Shown here one piece after another: positions 8,164 through 16,961 of a stretch of 64,000 nucleotides of DNA. Location: contig JBQDEV010000002.1 in the NCBI GenBank assembly GCA_052084925.1, forward strand, positions 124,001 through 188,000, given 5' to 3'. The translations under genes were made by a program, and so were the position numbers. Position 1 is the stretch's first letter. Each line of letters starts with the position of its first letter. The stretch comes from CmP2 sp052084925. GTDB taxonomy: Bacteria; Actinomycetota; Actinomycetes; Actinomycetales; Micrococcaceae. The notes below the pieces were generated by a model, which saw nothing but the letters and a program-made list of their open reading frames with translations, was not told the DNA's origin and did no database searches.

Positions 8164-9921
8164 CTATCGGTGGTCGGGGGACAAATCGGGTGACGAGGCG
8201 GGGTCGGGTGCGGGAGTGAGCAGCTGGGACACCTCCGCGGTGAGCAGCCGCAGCCGGGCGGCGGCGTCGTCGAGGGTGTCGGCGACCGTCTCGAGGTAGC
8301 ACTTCACTTTCGGCTCGGTGCCCGAGGGCCGCACCATCACACGGAGCCCGGCGGCGTGGAAGGTCAACGCGTCGGTGGTCGGCAGGCTGTCCACCACCTC
8401 GGTCACCTCCGCGCCGATGAGATGAGTCGGGGGATCTGTGCGCAGCAGGGCCATGATCGCTGCGATGCGGCTGAGCTCGACCACCCGGACGGAGATCTGC
8501 CCGGTGGCGGTGGGGCCCACGTGGGACTGCAGCCGGTCCAGCTCCTCGCCCAGGGTGCTGCCACGGGCTGCCAGCTCGGCGGCGGTGTCGGCGATGAGCA
8601 GGGCCGCGGCGATGCCGTCCTTGTCGCGCACCACGTCGGGGGTCACACAGTAGCCCAGAGCCTCCTCGTAGCCGTAGCCGAGCCCGGGGGTGCGGGCGAT
8701 CCACTTGAACCCGGTGAGGGTGCGGTGATGCTCGACGCCGGTGCCGGCGAGCAGCCGCTCGAGTGCGGTGGAGGAGACGATGGACGATGCTGCGGCTCTG
8801 CCGGTGTGGCGCAGGGCCGGGGCCAGGCGGTGGCCGAGCAGCAGTCCGACCTCGTCACCGGTGAGCATCCGGTAGCGGGTTCTGGTGCTGTCGGTGGAGT
8901 CGGGGATGCCGACGGCGAGACGGTCGGCGTCGGGGTCGTTGGCGAGGATCAGGTCGGCGCCGACGCGTTCGGCCAGCTGGAGCACTCGGTCCATGGCCCC
9001 AGGCTCCTCGGGGTTCGGGAAGCTCACCGTGGGGAAGTCCGGGTTTGGCTGCTGCTGCTCGGCGACGGTGTGATGGTCGGTGAAGCCGGCTCGGGTCAGG
9101 GCCGCGGCCAGCACCGCACCGCCCACCCCATGTAGGGCGGTGGAGGCGATCCGCTGCTGGGCCCGGGGCGGGCTGAGTTGCAGGGCGGCGAGGGTGTCGT
9201 TGAGGTAGTCGTCCACGACGGCGTCGTCGAGCACCCGCCAGCCGGTGGGCGCCAGGGCGGGCATCGAGTCGGCGTGGCGGGCGATGTGCGCGGTGATCTC
9301 CGCGTCGGAGGGGGTGGTGATCTGCACGCCGCGCCCGGCGTCGTCGGTCATCCGGGCGCCCAAGTACACCTTGTAGCCGTTGTCTCCGGGCGGATTGTGG
9401 CTGGCGGTGACCATGACGCCGGCGTCGGCGTCGAGGCGGCGCACCGCGGCCGCGAGCACCGGGGTGGGCAGCGGGCCGGGCAGCAGCAGAACCTCGCATC
9501 CGGCTGCCGTCATCACAGCTGCCGAATCGCGGGCGAAGTCGACGGAGCCGTGGCGGGCGTCGAAGCCGATCACCACCCGGGGCGGGCTGGCTGGGCTGGT
9601 AGCGCTGGTCGGGGTGCTCAGGGCAGTCAGCAGGTAGTCGGCGATGCCGGCGGCGGTACGGCGGACCACCACTCGGTTCATCCGACGCGGACCGGGCCCC
9701 AGAGCAGCGCGCAGCCCGGCGGTGCCGAAGGTCAGCGTGCCGACGAAGCGGTCGCGCAGGGTTTCGACGTCGTCGGAGGCGAGCTCGGCTTCCAGGAGGC
9801 GAACGTGGTCGGGGTCGGGGTCGATCTGCATCCAGGCCCGCGCCGCCTGCACGAGGTCGGCATGATCACCGTGCTGGTCAGGGTGCGGGTCCGGCTTCGG
9901 CTGCTGGCTGGGCGCGCTCAT
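8164..9921 (-). CDS. Phospho-sugar mutase (phosphopentomutase/phosphoglucomutase-like)
   Basis: An alpha-D-phosphohexomutase superfamily enzyme of 585 residues. The phosphoserine loop is VMVTASHNPPGDNGYKVY with Ser174; the metal-binding loop is ANDPDADRLAVG, and the C-terminal phosphate-binding loop is VMVRPSGTEPKVK. Actinobacterial homologues are often labelled PmmB. Between a nucleoside phosphorylase and deoC, the likely job is isomerising (deoxy)ribose 1-phosphate to the 5-phosphate. That is inferred from context; glucose or mannose phosphates remain possible. It begins 2 bp after the phosphorylase stop. Confidence 0.9.
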   Translation of the reverse strand: MSAPSQQPKPDPHPDQHGDHADLVQAARAWMQIDPDPDHVRLLEAELASDDVETLRDRFVGTLTFGTAGLRAALGPGPRRMNRVVVRRTAAGIADYLLTALSTPTSATSPASPPRVVIGFDARHGSVDFARDSAAVMTAAGCEVLLLPGPLPTPVLAAAVRRLDADAGVMVTASHNPPGDNGYKVYLGARMTDDAGRGVQITTPSDAEITAHIARHADSMPALAPTGWRVLDDAVVDDYLNDTLAALQLSPPRAQQRIASTALHGVGGAVLAAALTRAGFTDHHTVAEQQQPNPDFPTVSFPNPEEPGAMDRVLQLAERVGADLILANDPDADRLAVGIPDSTDSTRTRYRMLTGDEVGLLLGHRLAPALRHTGRAAASSIVSSTALERLLAGTGVEHHRTLTGFKWIARTPGLGYGYEEALGYCVTPDVVRDKDGIAAALLIADTAAELAARGSTLGEELDRLQSHVGPTATGQISVRVVELSRIAAIMALLRTDPPTHLIGAEVTEVVDSLPTTDALTFHAAGLRVMVRPSGTEPKVKCYLETVADTLDDAAARLRLLTAEVSQLLTPAPDPASSPDLSPDHR

Positions 9922-9923
9922 CG

Positions 9924-10766
9924 TTAGAGGCGGTGGATGATGTCGGCGAGCAGTGCGGAGATGCGGGGGCCAGCCTCGACCCCGGCCTGGATGACCTCGC
10001 TGTGTGAGAGCGGCCGGTCGGAGACGCCGGCGGCCAGATTGGTGACCAGCGAGATGCCGAACACCTCCAGCCCGGCATGGCGGGCGGCCACGGCGTCGAG
10101 GGCGGTGGACATGCCCACCAAGTCGCCGCCGATGGCGCGGGCGTAGCGGACCTCGGCCGGGGTCTCGTACTGGGGACCGGCGAACTGGACGTAGACGCCC
10201 TCCACGAGGCTCGGGTCCACCTCGCGAGCGAGCTGCCGGATGCGGGGCGAGTACAGATCGGTCATGTCCACGAACTCGGCGCCGCGCAGCGGGGTGTCGC
10301 CGGTGAGGTTGAGGTGGTCGCTGATCAGCACCGGGGTGCCGGGGGCCAGGCTCGGGTCGATGCCGCCGCAGCCATTGGTCAGCACCACGGTCGCCGCCCC
10401 GCAGGCGGCGGCGGTGCGCACCGTGTGGGCCACGGCCTGGACATCGCGGGACTCGTAGTAGTGGGTGCGGGAGCCGAACACCAGGGCATGGGAATCGTCG
10501 GGCAGTCGCACCGAGCGTACGGTCGGCCGGTGGCCGGGCACCGAAGGGGCGGCGAAGCCGGGAAGCTGGGCGGTGGGGACGACGGCGACGGTCTCGCCGA
10601 TCCGGTCGGCGGCCGCGCCCCAGCCGGAGCCCAGTACCAGCGCGATACGGTGTCGGTCCACGCCGGTGGCCTCGCGCACGGCCGCGGCCGCATCGCGGGC
10701 CAACTCGAATCCGGGGTGGTCGCCGGTCAGGAATCTCTCGTCAGTCACGGACACCACCCTACTCAC
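9924..10766 (-). CDS. Purine-nucleoside phosphorylase (trimeric class)
   Basis: Phosphorolyses purine (deoxy)nucleosides to base plus (deoxy)ribose 1-phosphate. The protein has up to 280 residues. Family motifs are VLGSGWG (phosphate loop), FGSRTHYYES, VLTNGCGGI and GPQYETPAEV, and MSTALDAVAARHAG is typical of the mammalian-type trimeric enzymes. It heads the operon followed by a phosphosugar mutase and deoC. Two GTG starts compete. The one at 10766 is used here; the second, at 10748 (protein beginning VTDERFLTG), has a -10-like TAGGGT exactly 7 nt upstream and would give a leaderless message of the kind suggested for other genes here. Confidence 0.93.
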   Translation of the reverse strand: MSRVVSVTDERFLTGDHPGFELARDAAAAVREATGVDRHRIALVLGSGWGAAADRIGETVAVVPTAQLPGFAAPSVPGHRPTVRSVRLPDDSHALVFGSRTHYYESRDVQAVAHTVRTAAACGAATVVLTNGCGGIDPSLAPGTPVLISDHLNLTGDTPLRGAEFVDMTDLYSPRIRQLAREVDPSLVEGVYVQFAGPQYETPAEVRYARAIGGDLVGMSTALDAVAARHAGLEVFGISLVTNLAAGVSDRPLSHSEVIQAGVEAGPRISALLADIIHRL

Positions 10767-10801
10767 CGGTGGCGAGTTTTGGATTTAGGCCACCCCGCCA
10801 G

Positions 10802-10813
10802 GACAATGGTCAC
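10802..10813 (+). promoter_or_regulatory. -10-like element placing transcript start at the start codon
   Basis: GACAAT at 10802-10807 is followed by 6 nt and then the GTG start of the quinone reductase. There is no Shine-Dalgarno, so a leaderless transcript is the simplest reading. No good -35 is seen. Confidence 0.35.
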
Positions 10814-12211
10814 GTGAGCCCTCTCGAAAATGTTCAGCGTCCCTCTCTCACCATCGTCGGCGGCGGCCCCGGCGGCTACGAAGCCGCTCTGGTGGCCGCG
10901 AAACTCGGAGCCACCGTCACCGTGATCGAGCGCGCCGGGCTCGGCGGCGCGGCGGTCCTTACCGACGTCGTGCCCTCCAAGACCCTGATCGCCACCGCGG
11001 ATTCCCGCCGTCGTGTGCTCAAGGCGCCAGCTCTGGGCGTGAAGCTGGACACCCAGGCGGTTGAGACGGACATCCAGGCCATTGATCGGCGCCTGCTCGA
11101 GCTGGCCTCCGACCAGTCCGCCGACATCCGCACCGCGCTGGAGCGGCGCGGGGTGAAGATCATCATCGGCCAGGCCACCGTCATCTCGTCGTCGACCGTG
11201 TCGGTGACCACCCCTGAGGGCACCCAGACCATCGACTCCGACGCGATCCTGCTGGCCACCGGGGCTTCCCCGCGCGAGCTGCCTTCGGCCCAGCCCGACG
11301 GGCAGCGGATCTTCAACTGGAAGCAGGTCTACAACCTGACCGAGCTGCCCGAGCACATGATCGTGGTCGGCTCCGGGGTGACCGGCGCCGAGTTCGCCTC
11401 CGCCTACAACCTGTTGGGCGCGAAGGTCTCGCTGGTGTCCTCGCGCGATCAGGTGCTGCCGAATGAGGACCCCGACGCCGCCCGCGTGCTGGAGGACGTG
11501 TTCACCCGCAACGGCGTCAACGTCGTCTCCCGCACCCGCGCCAACGCGGTGACCCGCACCGAGGACGGTGTGCGCGTCGAGCTGTCCACTGGGGAGGTTC
11601 TGGAGGGTAGCCACTGCCTGCTGGCCGTCGGTGGGATCCCCAACACCGAGGGCATCGGACTGGAGGAGGTCGGCGTGCAGCTCACCGACTCCGGCCATAT
11701 CGCGGTCGATTCGGTGTCGCGTACCTCGGTGCCCGGCATCTACGCCGCCGGCGACTGCACCGGGGTCTTCGCCCTGGCCTCGGTGGCCGCCATGCAGGGG
11801 CGCGTCGCCGTGGCGCACCTGATGGGCGACGCCGTGCAGCCGATCAAGCAGCACCTGGTGGCCTCGAACATCTTCACCTCGCCGGAGATCGCCACGGTGG
11901 GCCTCACCGACGCGCAGGCGCGCAGCGACCAGTACCAGGTGGACGAGATCAAGATGGATCTGACCACCAACCCGCGCGCGAAGATGGCGGACGTGACCGA
12001 GGGGTTCGTGAAGATCTTCGCCCGCAAGGGCTCCGGCACCGTGGTCGGCGGGGTCATCGTGGCACCGCGCGCCTCGGAGCTGATCTACTCGCTGGCGCTC
12101 GCCGTCACCCACAAGTTGCACGTGGATGACCTGGCGAACACCTTCACCGTGTACCCGTCACTGTCGGGGTCGGTGGCCGAGGCGGCCCGACGCCTCCACG
12201 TGCGCAGCTAG
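10814..12211 (+). CDS. NAD(P)H-quinone dehydrogenase, LpdA-like flavoprotein
   Basis: A 465-residue pyridine-nucleotide disulfide reductase-fold protein. The N-terminus has the FAD loop VGGGPGGYEAA (about 15-25), a second Rossmann motif VVGSGVTGAEFASA, the FAD-binding YAAGDCTG and a C-terminal dimerisation domain. The redox-active CxxxxC expected after the FAD loop is absent: the matching segment is GLGGAAVLTDVVPSK (42-56). That loss is the hallmark of the mycobacterial LpdA (Rv3303c) group, which reduces quinones rather than lipoamide. The GTG at 10814 is chosen over an upstream frame because it fits the family N-terminus. The last 4 bp overlap pdxT tail to tail. Confidence 0.9.
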   Translation: MSPLENVQRPSLTIVGGGPGGYEAALVAAKLGATVTVIERAGLGGAAVLTDVVPSKTLIATADSRRRVLKAPALGVKLDTQAVETDIQAIDRRLLELASDQSADIRTALERRGVKIIIGQATVISSSTVSVTTPEGTQTIDSDAILLATGASPRELPSAQPDGQRIFNWKQVYNLTELPEHMIVVGSGVTGAEFASAYNLLGAKVSLVSSRDQVLPNEDPDAARVLEDVFTRNGVNVVSRTRANAVTRTEDGVRVELSTGEVLEGSHCLLAVGGIPNTEGIGLEEVGVQLTDSGHIAVDSVSRTSVPGIYAAGDCTGVFALASVAAMQGRVAVAHLMGDAVQPIKQHLVASNIFTSPEIATVGLTDAQARSDQYQVDEIKMDLTTNPRAKMADVTEGFVKIFARKGSGTVVGGVIVAPRASELIYSLALAVTHKLHVDDLANTFTVYPSLSGSVAEAARRLHVRS

Positions 12212-12852
12212 GCGCGCGCGGAGACCCGGGCCGACACCTCAGCGAGGAACGACCGGTGCACCGTGGTGTCGCCGGTGAGCTCCGGGTGGAACGCGACCGC
12301 CAGGATTGGCCCCTGGCGCACCCCGATCACCCGGTTGTCTGCCTCGGCTGAGCCGTCTCGCAGCCGGGACACCCTCGATACGACCTCGACGTCGTCGGCG
12401 TAGCGCACCACCTCCGGGGCGCGGATGAACGCGGCCTCCACCTGCTCGACCTGCTGGTCTGGGTTGGCTGTCCAGGAGACGATGGCGCGCATCGAATCCA
12501 GCTGGGGGCCAAAGGCATTGCGCCGCACGGTCACGGCCAGCCCACCCAGCGGCACCAGACCGGCGGCCGGTTTCTCGACGCGGTCAGCCAGTAACACCAA
12601 TCCCGCGCAGGTGCCCAGCACCGGCAGCCCGGCGTCGATCAGCGCGCGCAGCGGGGTGCGCAGTCCGACGATGTCGATCAACCGGGACAGTGCGGTGGAT
12701 TCCCCACCGGGGATGACCAGGCCGTCGAGTGGGTGCTGCAAATCCTTCGGCCCGCGCACCGCCACGGTGTCCGCACCGAGGGACTCCAGCATCCGCCGGT
12801 GCTCGATCACCCCGCCCTGCAGGGCGAGCACGCCGATGAGGGCGGGGTTCAC
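12208..12852 (-). CDS. pdxT: Pyridoxal 5'-phosphate synthase glutaminase subunit
   Basis: Class I glutamine amidotransferase that supplies ammonia to PdxS for direct synthesis of pyridoxal phosphate. It is 214 residues long. Catalytic Cys82 lies in LGTCAGLVLLA, and His189 and Glu191 in AFHPELTGD; the oxyanion strand GLVIPGGEST is also present. Its start overlaps the pdxS stop by 4 bp (ATGA), so the two are co-translated. Confidence 0.97.
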   Translation of the reverse strand: MNPALIGVLALQGGVIEHRRMLESLGADTVAVRGPKDLQHPLDGLVIPGGESTALSRLIDIVGLRTPLRALIDAGLPVLGTCAGLVLLADRVEKPAAGLVPLGGLAVTVRRNAFGPQLDSMRAIVSWTANPDQQVEQVEAAFIRAPEVVRYADDVEVVSRVSRLRDGSAEADNRVIGVRQGPILAVAFHPELTGDTTVHRSFLAEVSARVSARA

Positions 12853-13799
12853 CAGCCGCGCTCGGCCAGGCGGTGCGGCGCCGGCAGATCGGACACGTTG
12901 ATCCCGACCATGGCCTCGCCCAGACCGCGGGAGGCTTCCGCCACGGCCTCGGCGTCGTCGAACTGGGCCGTCGCCTTCACGATCGCGGCCGCCCGGGCCG
13001 CCGGGTTGCCCGATTTGAAGATGCCTGAACCAACGAAGACACCGTCGGCGCCGAGCTGCATCATCATCGCCGCGTCGGCCGGGGTGGCCACGCCGCCGGC
13101 GGTGAACAGCACCACGGGCAGCTTGCCGGTGCGGGCCACCTCCTGCACGAGCGGCAGCGGGGCGGCGAGTTCTTTGGCTGCAACGTAGAGGGCATCCGGG
13201 TCGTGCTGGGCGGTGGCTTGCAGCTGGGCGATCTCGGAGGTGATGGTGCGGATGTGGCGGGTGGCCTCGGAGACATCCCCGGTGCCGGCCTCACCCTTGG
13301 AGCGGATCATTGCAGCACCCTCGCCGATGCGGCGCAGCGCCTCTCCGAGGTTGGTGGCGCCGCAGACGAACGGCACCCGGAAGCGGGTCTTGTTGATGTG
13401 ATGGACATAGTCGGCGGGGGAGAGCACCTCGGACTCGTCGATGAAGTCGACGGAGAGGGCTTCCAGGATCTGCGCCTCGACGAAGTGACCGATGCGGGCC
13501 TTGGCCATCACCGGGATGGACACCGAGTTGATGATGGACTCGATGAGGTCCGGGTCGGACATCCGGGCCACCCCGCCCTCGGCGCGGATATCGGCGGGAA
13601 CCCGCTCCAGGGCCATGACGGCGACGGCGCCGGCGTCCTCGGCGATGCGTGCCTGCTCCGCGGTGACGACGTCCATGATGACCCCGCCCTTGAGCATCTC
13701 GGCGAGGCCGCGGCCCAGCTGTGCGGCATCCTCGGGGGTGTTCTGGTCGGTCGGGGTGTTCTGCTCGGTTGCGAGAGTATCAGTCATGGTTCCCATCAT
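12849..13799 (-). CDS. pdxS: Pyridoxal 5'-phosphate synthase lyase subunit
   Basis: Builds pyridoxal phosphate from ribose 5-phosphate, glyceraldehyde 3-phosphate and PdxT-derived ammonia. The TIM-barrel sequence is almost invariant in the family. The two catalytic lysines are K100 (VMAKARIGHF) and K168 (IRSKGEAGTG), 68 residues apart as in B. subtilis. The first 25 or so residues are variable; translation may begin at 13799 or at the third Met (13787, protein beginning MTDTLATEQ). The gene diverges from pdxR, and the 85-bp gap contains a candidate PdxR operator. Confidence 0.97.
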   Translation of the reverse strand: MMGTMTDTLATEQNTPTDQNTPEDAAQLGRGLAEMLKGGVIMDVVTAEQARIAEDAGAVAVMALERVPADIRAEGGVARMSDPDLIESIINSVSIPVMAKARIGHFVEAQILEALSVDFIDESEVLSPADYVHHINKTRFRVPFVCGATNLGEALRRIGEGAAMIRSKGEAGTGDVSEATRHIRTITSEIAQLQATAQHDPDALYVAAKELAAPLPLVQEVARTGKLPVVLFTAGGVATPADAAMMMQLGADGVFVGSGIFKSGNPAARAAAIVKATAQFDDAEAVAEASRGLGEAMVGINVSDLPAPHRLAERGW

Positions 13800-13809
13800 G
13801 GGGTGGAAG

Positions 13810-13857
13810 AGTGGACCAGAAACAGGGCCAGATTCTGGTATTTTTTATGGACCACTT
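13810..13857. promoter_or_regulatory. Candidate PdxR operator between pdxS and pdxR
   Basis: Two copies of AGTGGWCCA face each other: AGTGGACCA on the plus strand at 13810-13818, and the same motif on the minus strand at 13848-13856 (AAGTGGTCCA read to 13857). Between them is a palindrome CCAGA-N-TCTGG at 13828-13838. Related AGTGG-containing sites are known for MocR-type PdxR regulators in actinobacteria; binding here is inferred. The arrangement would let one regulator control both divergent transcripts. Confidence 0.6.
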
Positions 13858-13884
13858 ACGTCTTCTCCCGGTGAAGGGATTCCG

Positions 13885-15396
13885 ATGGCCCGTTTCGCCC
13901 CGTCCTTTGAGCTGCCGTTGACGATCGACCGTGGTGCGCCCGGTCTGCCGCGGCAGCTGGCCGAGCAGGTGCGCGCCCTGGTCCACGCCGATCGGCTGCG
14001 CCCCGGCGACCGGATGCCCTCCACCCGGGCGCTGGCCGGGGAGCTGGGGCTCTCCCGCGGCTCGGTGAGTGCGGCCTACGAACAGTTGGTCGAGGAGGGG
14101 TACCTGCACTCCACCCCCGGTGGCACGGTGGTGCACCCGCGGCTCGCCCCGGCGCCGGCGGCCGTGAGCCGCTCGGGCGGACCGCCGGGCTCCGGGCCGG
14201 CAGTTGCCGGCCAACCGACCCCCGTCGACGCCGCGGTTTCCGGGAACCGTGCCCTCGAGGCGGGGGCGCCGCTGCGTCCCGGGCGCCCCGATGTCTCGGT
14301 GCTGACCTCCACCGCCTGGCGGGCGGCGTGGCGCGCCGCGGCAGCCAGCCCCAGCCTGGGCTATGCGGGCCCCGGGTCGCCGATGCTGCGGGAGCAGATC
14401 GCCGAGCACCTGCGTTCGGTGCGCGCCGTCGCCGTCGACCCTTCCGCGCTGGTGATCACCGCCGGCGCCCGCGATGGGTTGCGCCTGCTACTCACCGCGG
14501 TGAGCGCCCACCGTGGCTCCGACCCGACCCCGCTCACCGTGGCGGTGGAGGACCCGGGCTATCCGTCGCTGCACCAGGTGCCGGCATCGATGGGCCACCG
14601 GGTGCTGCCGCTGCCCGTCGACGACGACGGCCTGCGGGTGGATGCGCTGCCCACGGGGGCCGCCGCACCGGATCTGGTGATCGTGACCCCCTCACACCAG
14701 TACCCGCTAGGCTCCTCGATGTCGGCCGGGCGCCGTCGCGACCTGATCCGCTGGGCGCAGCAGCAGCGCGCGCTCGTGGTGGAGGACGACTACGATTCCG
14801 AGCTGCGCTATGTGGGTGACCCGCTGCCCTCACTGGCCGCCTCCGACACCACGGGACGTGTGGCCACCCTGGGGTCCTTCGCCAAGCTGGTTACCCCGGG
14901 GCTGGGGCTGGGCTACGTGGTGGTGCCGGAGGATGTGCGCGCGGCAGTGACCTCGCTGACCGCTCAAGCGGGCACCCCGGTCTCCGGGATCGTGCAGGAT
15001 GCGATGAGCACGTTCATGGTCCAGGGAGGGCTGCGTCGGCACACGGCCCGGATGCGCCGCGAGTACCGGCGTCGCCGGGATGCGGTGCTGGAGGTCTTCG
15101 ATACCGCGCGGACGCCGTCGTCAGTCACCGTGCTGCCGATGGCAGGCGGGCTGCACGCGGTGCTGCAGCTCGACGACGCCGACCAAGAGAGTCGGGTGAT
15201 CGGCGCGGCCCGGGCTGCGGGCCTGGGGGTGCAGGGGCTGGGCGACTACTGGAACCGCGGCGCCGGTGACGCGGAGGCGCCGGGGACGAGACCTGCGCCG
15301 ATGGCCGGGGTGATGCTGGGCATCGGCGAGTCGTCCCGACAGCGACTCGTACAGCAGCTGGAACGACTGCGGGCGGTGCTGGTCGCCACCCTGTAG
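13885..15396 (+). CDS. pdxR: PLP-dependent MocR/GntR-type regulator of pyridoxine synthesis
   Basis: A 503-residue chimera: an N-terminal GntR winged helix (about 10-75, with RPGDRMPSTRALAGELGLSR) joined to a fold-type I aminotransferase domain. The PLP-lysine region is ATLGSFAKLVTPGLG, and the cofactor-contacting VEDDYDSELRY is upstream. Such proteins sense PLP and usually activate pdxST while repressing themselves. The divergent position next to pdxS with paired operator motifs supports that role. The ATG at 13885 follows GAAGGGAT; a longer open frame from 13492 crosses pdxS and is rejected. Confidence 0.93.
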   Translation: MARFAPSFELPLTIDRGAPGLPRQLAEQVRALVHADRLRPGDRMPSTRALAGELGLSRGSVSAAYEQLVEEGYLHSTPGGTVVHPRLAPAPAAVSRSGGPPGSGPAVAGQPTPVDAAVSGNRALEAGAPLRPGRPDVSVLTSTAWRAAWRAAAASPSLGYAGPGSPMLREQIAEHLRSVRAVAVDPSALVITAGARDGLRLLLTAVSAHRGSDPTPLTVAVEDPGYPSLHQVPASMGHRVLPLPVDDDGLRVDALPTGAAAPDLVIVTPSHQYPLGSSMSAGRRRDLIRWAQQQRALVVEDDYDSELRYVGDPLPSLAASDTTGRVATLGSFAKLVTPGLGLGYVVVPEDVRAAVTSLTAQAGTPVSGIVQDAMSTFMVQGGLRRHTARMRREYRRRRDAVLEVFDTARTPSSVTVLPMAGGLHAVLQLDDADQESRVIGAARAAGLGVQGLGDYWNRGAGDAEAPGTRPAPMAGVMLGIGESSRQRLVQQLERLRAVLVATL

Positions 15397-15457
15397 CAGA
15401 GAGGGTGTCGAACCGGCACCGCCCGCGGGCGTCCGAGAAACGGAAGGAGGAATCCGA

Positions 15458-16885
15458 TCAGCCGAGTCGGTCCGCCTTCTGCCGTGAGAACGTGACTTCG
15501 TCGAGGTTGCGCGTCTTGGTCTCCGGGGCCAGGATCAGGGCGATCGTCGTCAGCACGGCCGCCGCCGAGAGGTAGTAGCCCACATAGGACACGCTGAAGG
15601 ACTGCACCAGCCAGGCCGCGATGAACGGCGTCAGAGCGGCACCCAGGATCGAGGAGACGTTGTAGGCGACGCCGGAACCGGTGTAACGGGTATTAGTCGG
15701 GAACAACTCCGGGAGCACCGCGGACATCGGTCCGAAGGTCAGCCCCATCAGCGCCATACCGACGATGAGGAAGGCCACCATGCGTAGCGCGGAGATGCCG
15801 TCGCCGGTCACCATGTTCTCCGGGGAGAGCCACCAGCCGAAGCTGAGGCCGAAGACCACGATCAGCGCGGAAATCACGATCAGGGTGGGCCGGCGTCCGA
15901 ACCGGTCGGCGAGCAGCCCGGAGATCGGAACAAAAGCAGCGAAGAAGAGGATGCCGATCAGCTGCAGCACCAGGAACTCGTTGTAGGACTCCCCGAGGCC
16001 GCCGCCGTCGCGGCTGCCGATGGCGTAGGAGAGGATCCAGGTGGTCATCAGATAGAACAGCACGTAGGTGGCGTACATGATGAAGGTGCCCAGGATCAGC
16101 TCCCACCAGTTGCGCTTGAATACCTCGCTGATGGGCGCCTTGACGCGCTGGTCGTTGTCGATGGCGCGCTGGAAGACGGGGGTCTCCTCGAGCTTCACGC
16201 GGACCCACATGCCCACGGCGACCATGATGGCCGAGAGCAGGAACGGCAGTCGCCACACCCAGTCGATGAAGACGTGGTCGGCGCCGTGCTCGGTGGAGTT
16301 ATAGCCGAAGCTGACGACGAGGATGAGGAACAGCCCATTGGCCAGCATGAACCCGATGGGCGCACCCAGCTGTGGCCACATGGCGGCCCAGGCGCGCTTG
16401 CCTTCCTTGGCGGTCTCGGTGGCGAGCAGGGCCGCCCCGGACCATTCGCCGCCCAGGCCCAGGCCCTGGCAGAAGCGCAGGATGGTCAGCATGACCGGCG
16501 CCCACAGCCCGATCTGGAAGTAGGTGGGCAGCAGGCCGATGAGGAAGGTGGCGATGCCCATGGTCAGCAGCGAGCCGATCAGGGTGACCTTGCGTCCGAT
16601 GACGTCGCCGAAGTGACCAAAGAGGATCGAGCCCAGCGGGCGCGCCACGAAGGCGGCACCAAAAGTAGCCATGGAGGCCAGCAGTGCGGTGGACTCGTTG
16701 CCGGCGGTGGCGCCAGCGAAGAAGATCAGCGGGAACACCGAGACGGCAGCGGTGGCGTAGATGTAGAAGTCGTAGAACTCGATGGAGGTGCCCACCAGTG
16801 AGGCGATCACGATGCGGCGGCGGGGCACTCCGAGTTCAGCGGTGCCGTCGTCGGTTTCCCCGACGGTGTGGGTGTCTGCGGACAT
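15458..16885 (-). CDS. MFS transporter, metabolite:H+ symporter family
   Basis: A 475-residue twelve-helix major facilitator protein. It carries the MHS-type N-terminal motif GTSIEFYDFYIYA and the two loop motifs FGHFGDVIGRKVTL (between helices 2 and 3) and LLADRFGRRPTL (between helices 8 and 9). Relatives include ShiA, KgtP and ProP, which import shikimate, 2-oxoglutarate or proline/betaine with protons. The substrate here is unknown. The ATG at 16885 has AAGGAG 7 nt upstream; a TTG 15 bp earlier overlaps that ribosome site and is unlikely. It follows the biotin carboxylase gene by 76 bp. Confidence 0.88.
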   Translation of the reverse strand: MSADTHTVGETDDGTAELGVPRRRIVIASLVGTSIEFYDFYIYATAAVSVFPLIFFAGATAGNESTALLASMATFGAAFVARPLGSILFGHFGDVIGRKVTLIGSLLTMGIATFLIGLLPTYFQIGLWAPVMLTILRFCQGLGLGGEWSGAALLATETAKEGKRAWAAMWPQLGAPIGFMLANGLFLILVVSFGYNSTEHGADHVFIDWVWRLPFLLSAIMVAVGMWVRVKLEETPVFQRAIDNDQRVKAPISEVFKRNWWELILGTFIMYATYVLFYLMTTWILSYAIGSRDGGGLGESYNEFLVLQLIGILFFAAFVPISGLLADRFGRRPTLIVISALIVVFGLSFGWWLSPENMVTGDGISALRMVAFLIVGMALMGLTFGPMSAVLPELFPTNTRYTGSGVAYNVSSILGAALTPFIAAWLVQSFSVSYVGYYLSAAAVLTTIALILAPETKTRNLDEVTFSRQKADRLG

Positions 16886-16961
16886 GCAGGTCTCCTTCAA
16901 GAGGACAGGTTCGAGAAAAGTCAGTGCTGCGGGGCGTGAAGGGAGCGGAACGAGCCGCGCT

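Noticed and set aside
6193..8193. A 666-codon open frame crossing the acyltransferase and deoC genes on the other strand
   Set aside because: Low-complexity His/Gln/Gly-rich translation opposite three well-supported genes.
13492..13884. N-terminal extension of pdxR
   Set aside because: It lies antisense to pdxS; the GntR domain starts right at ATG 13885, which has its own ribosome site.
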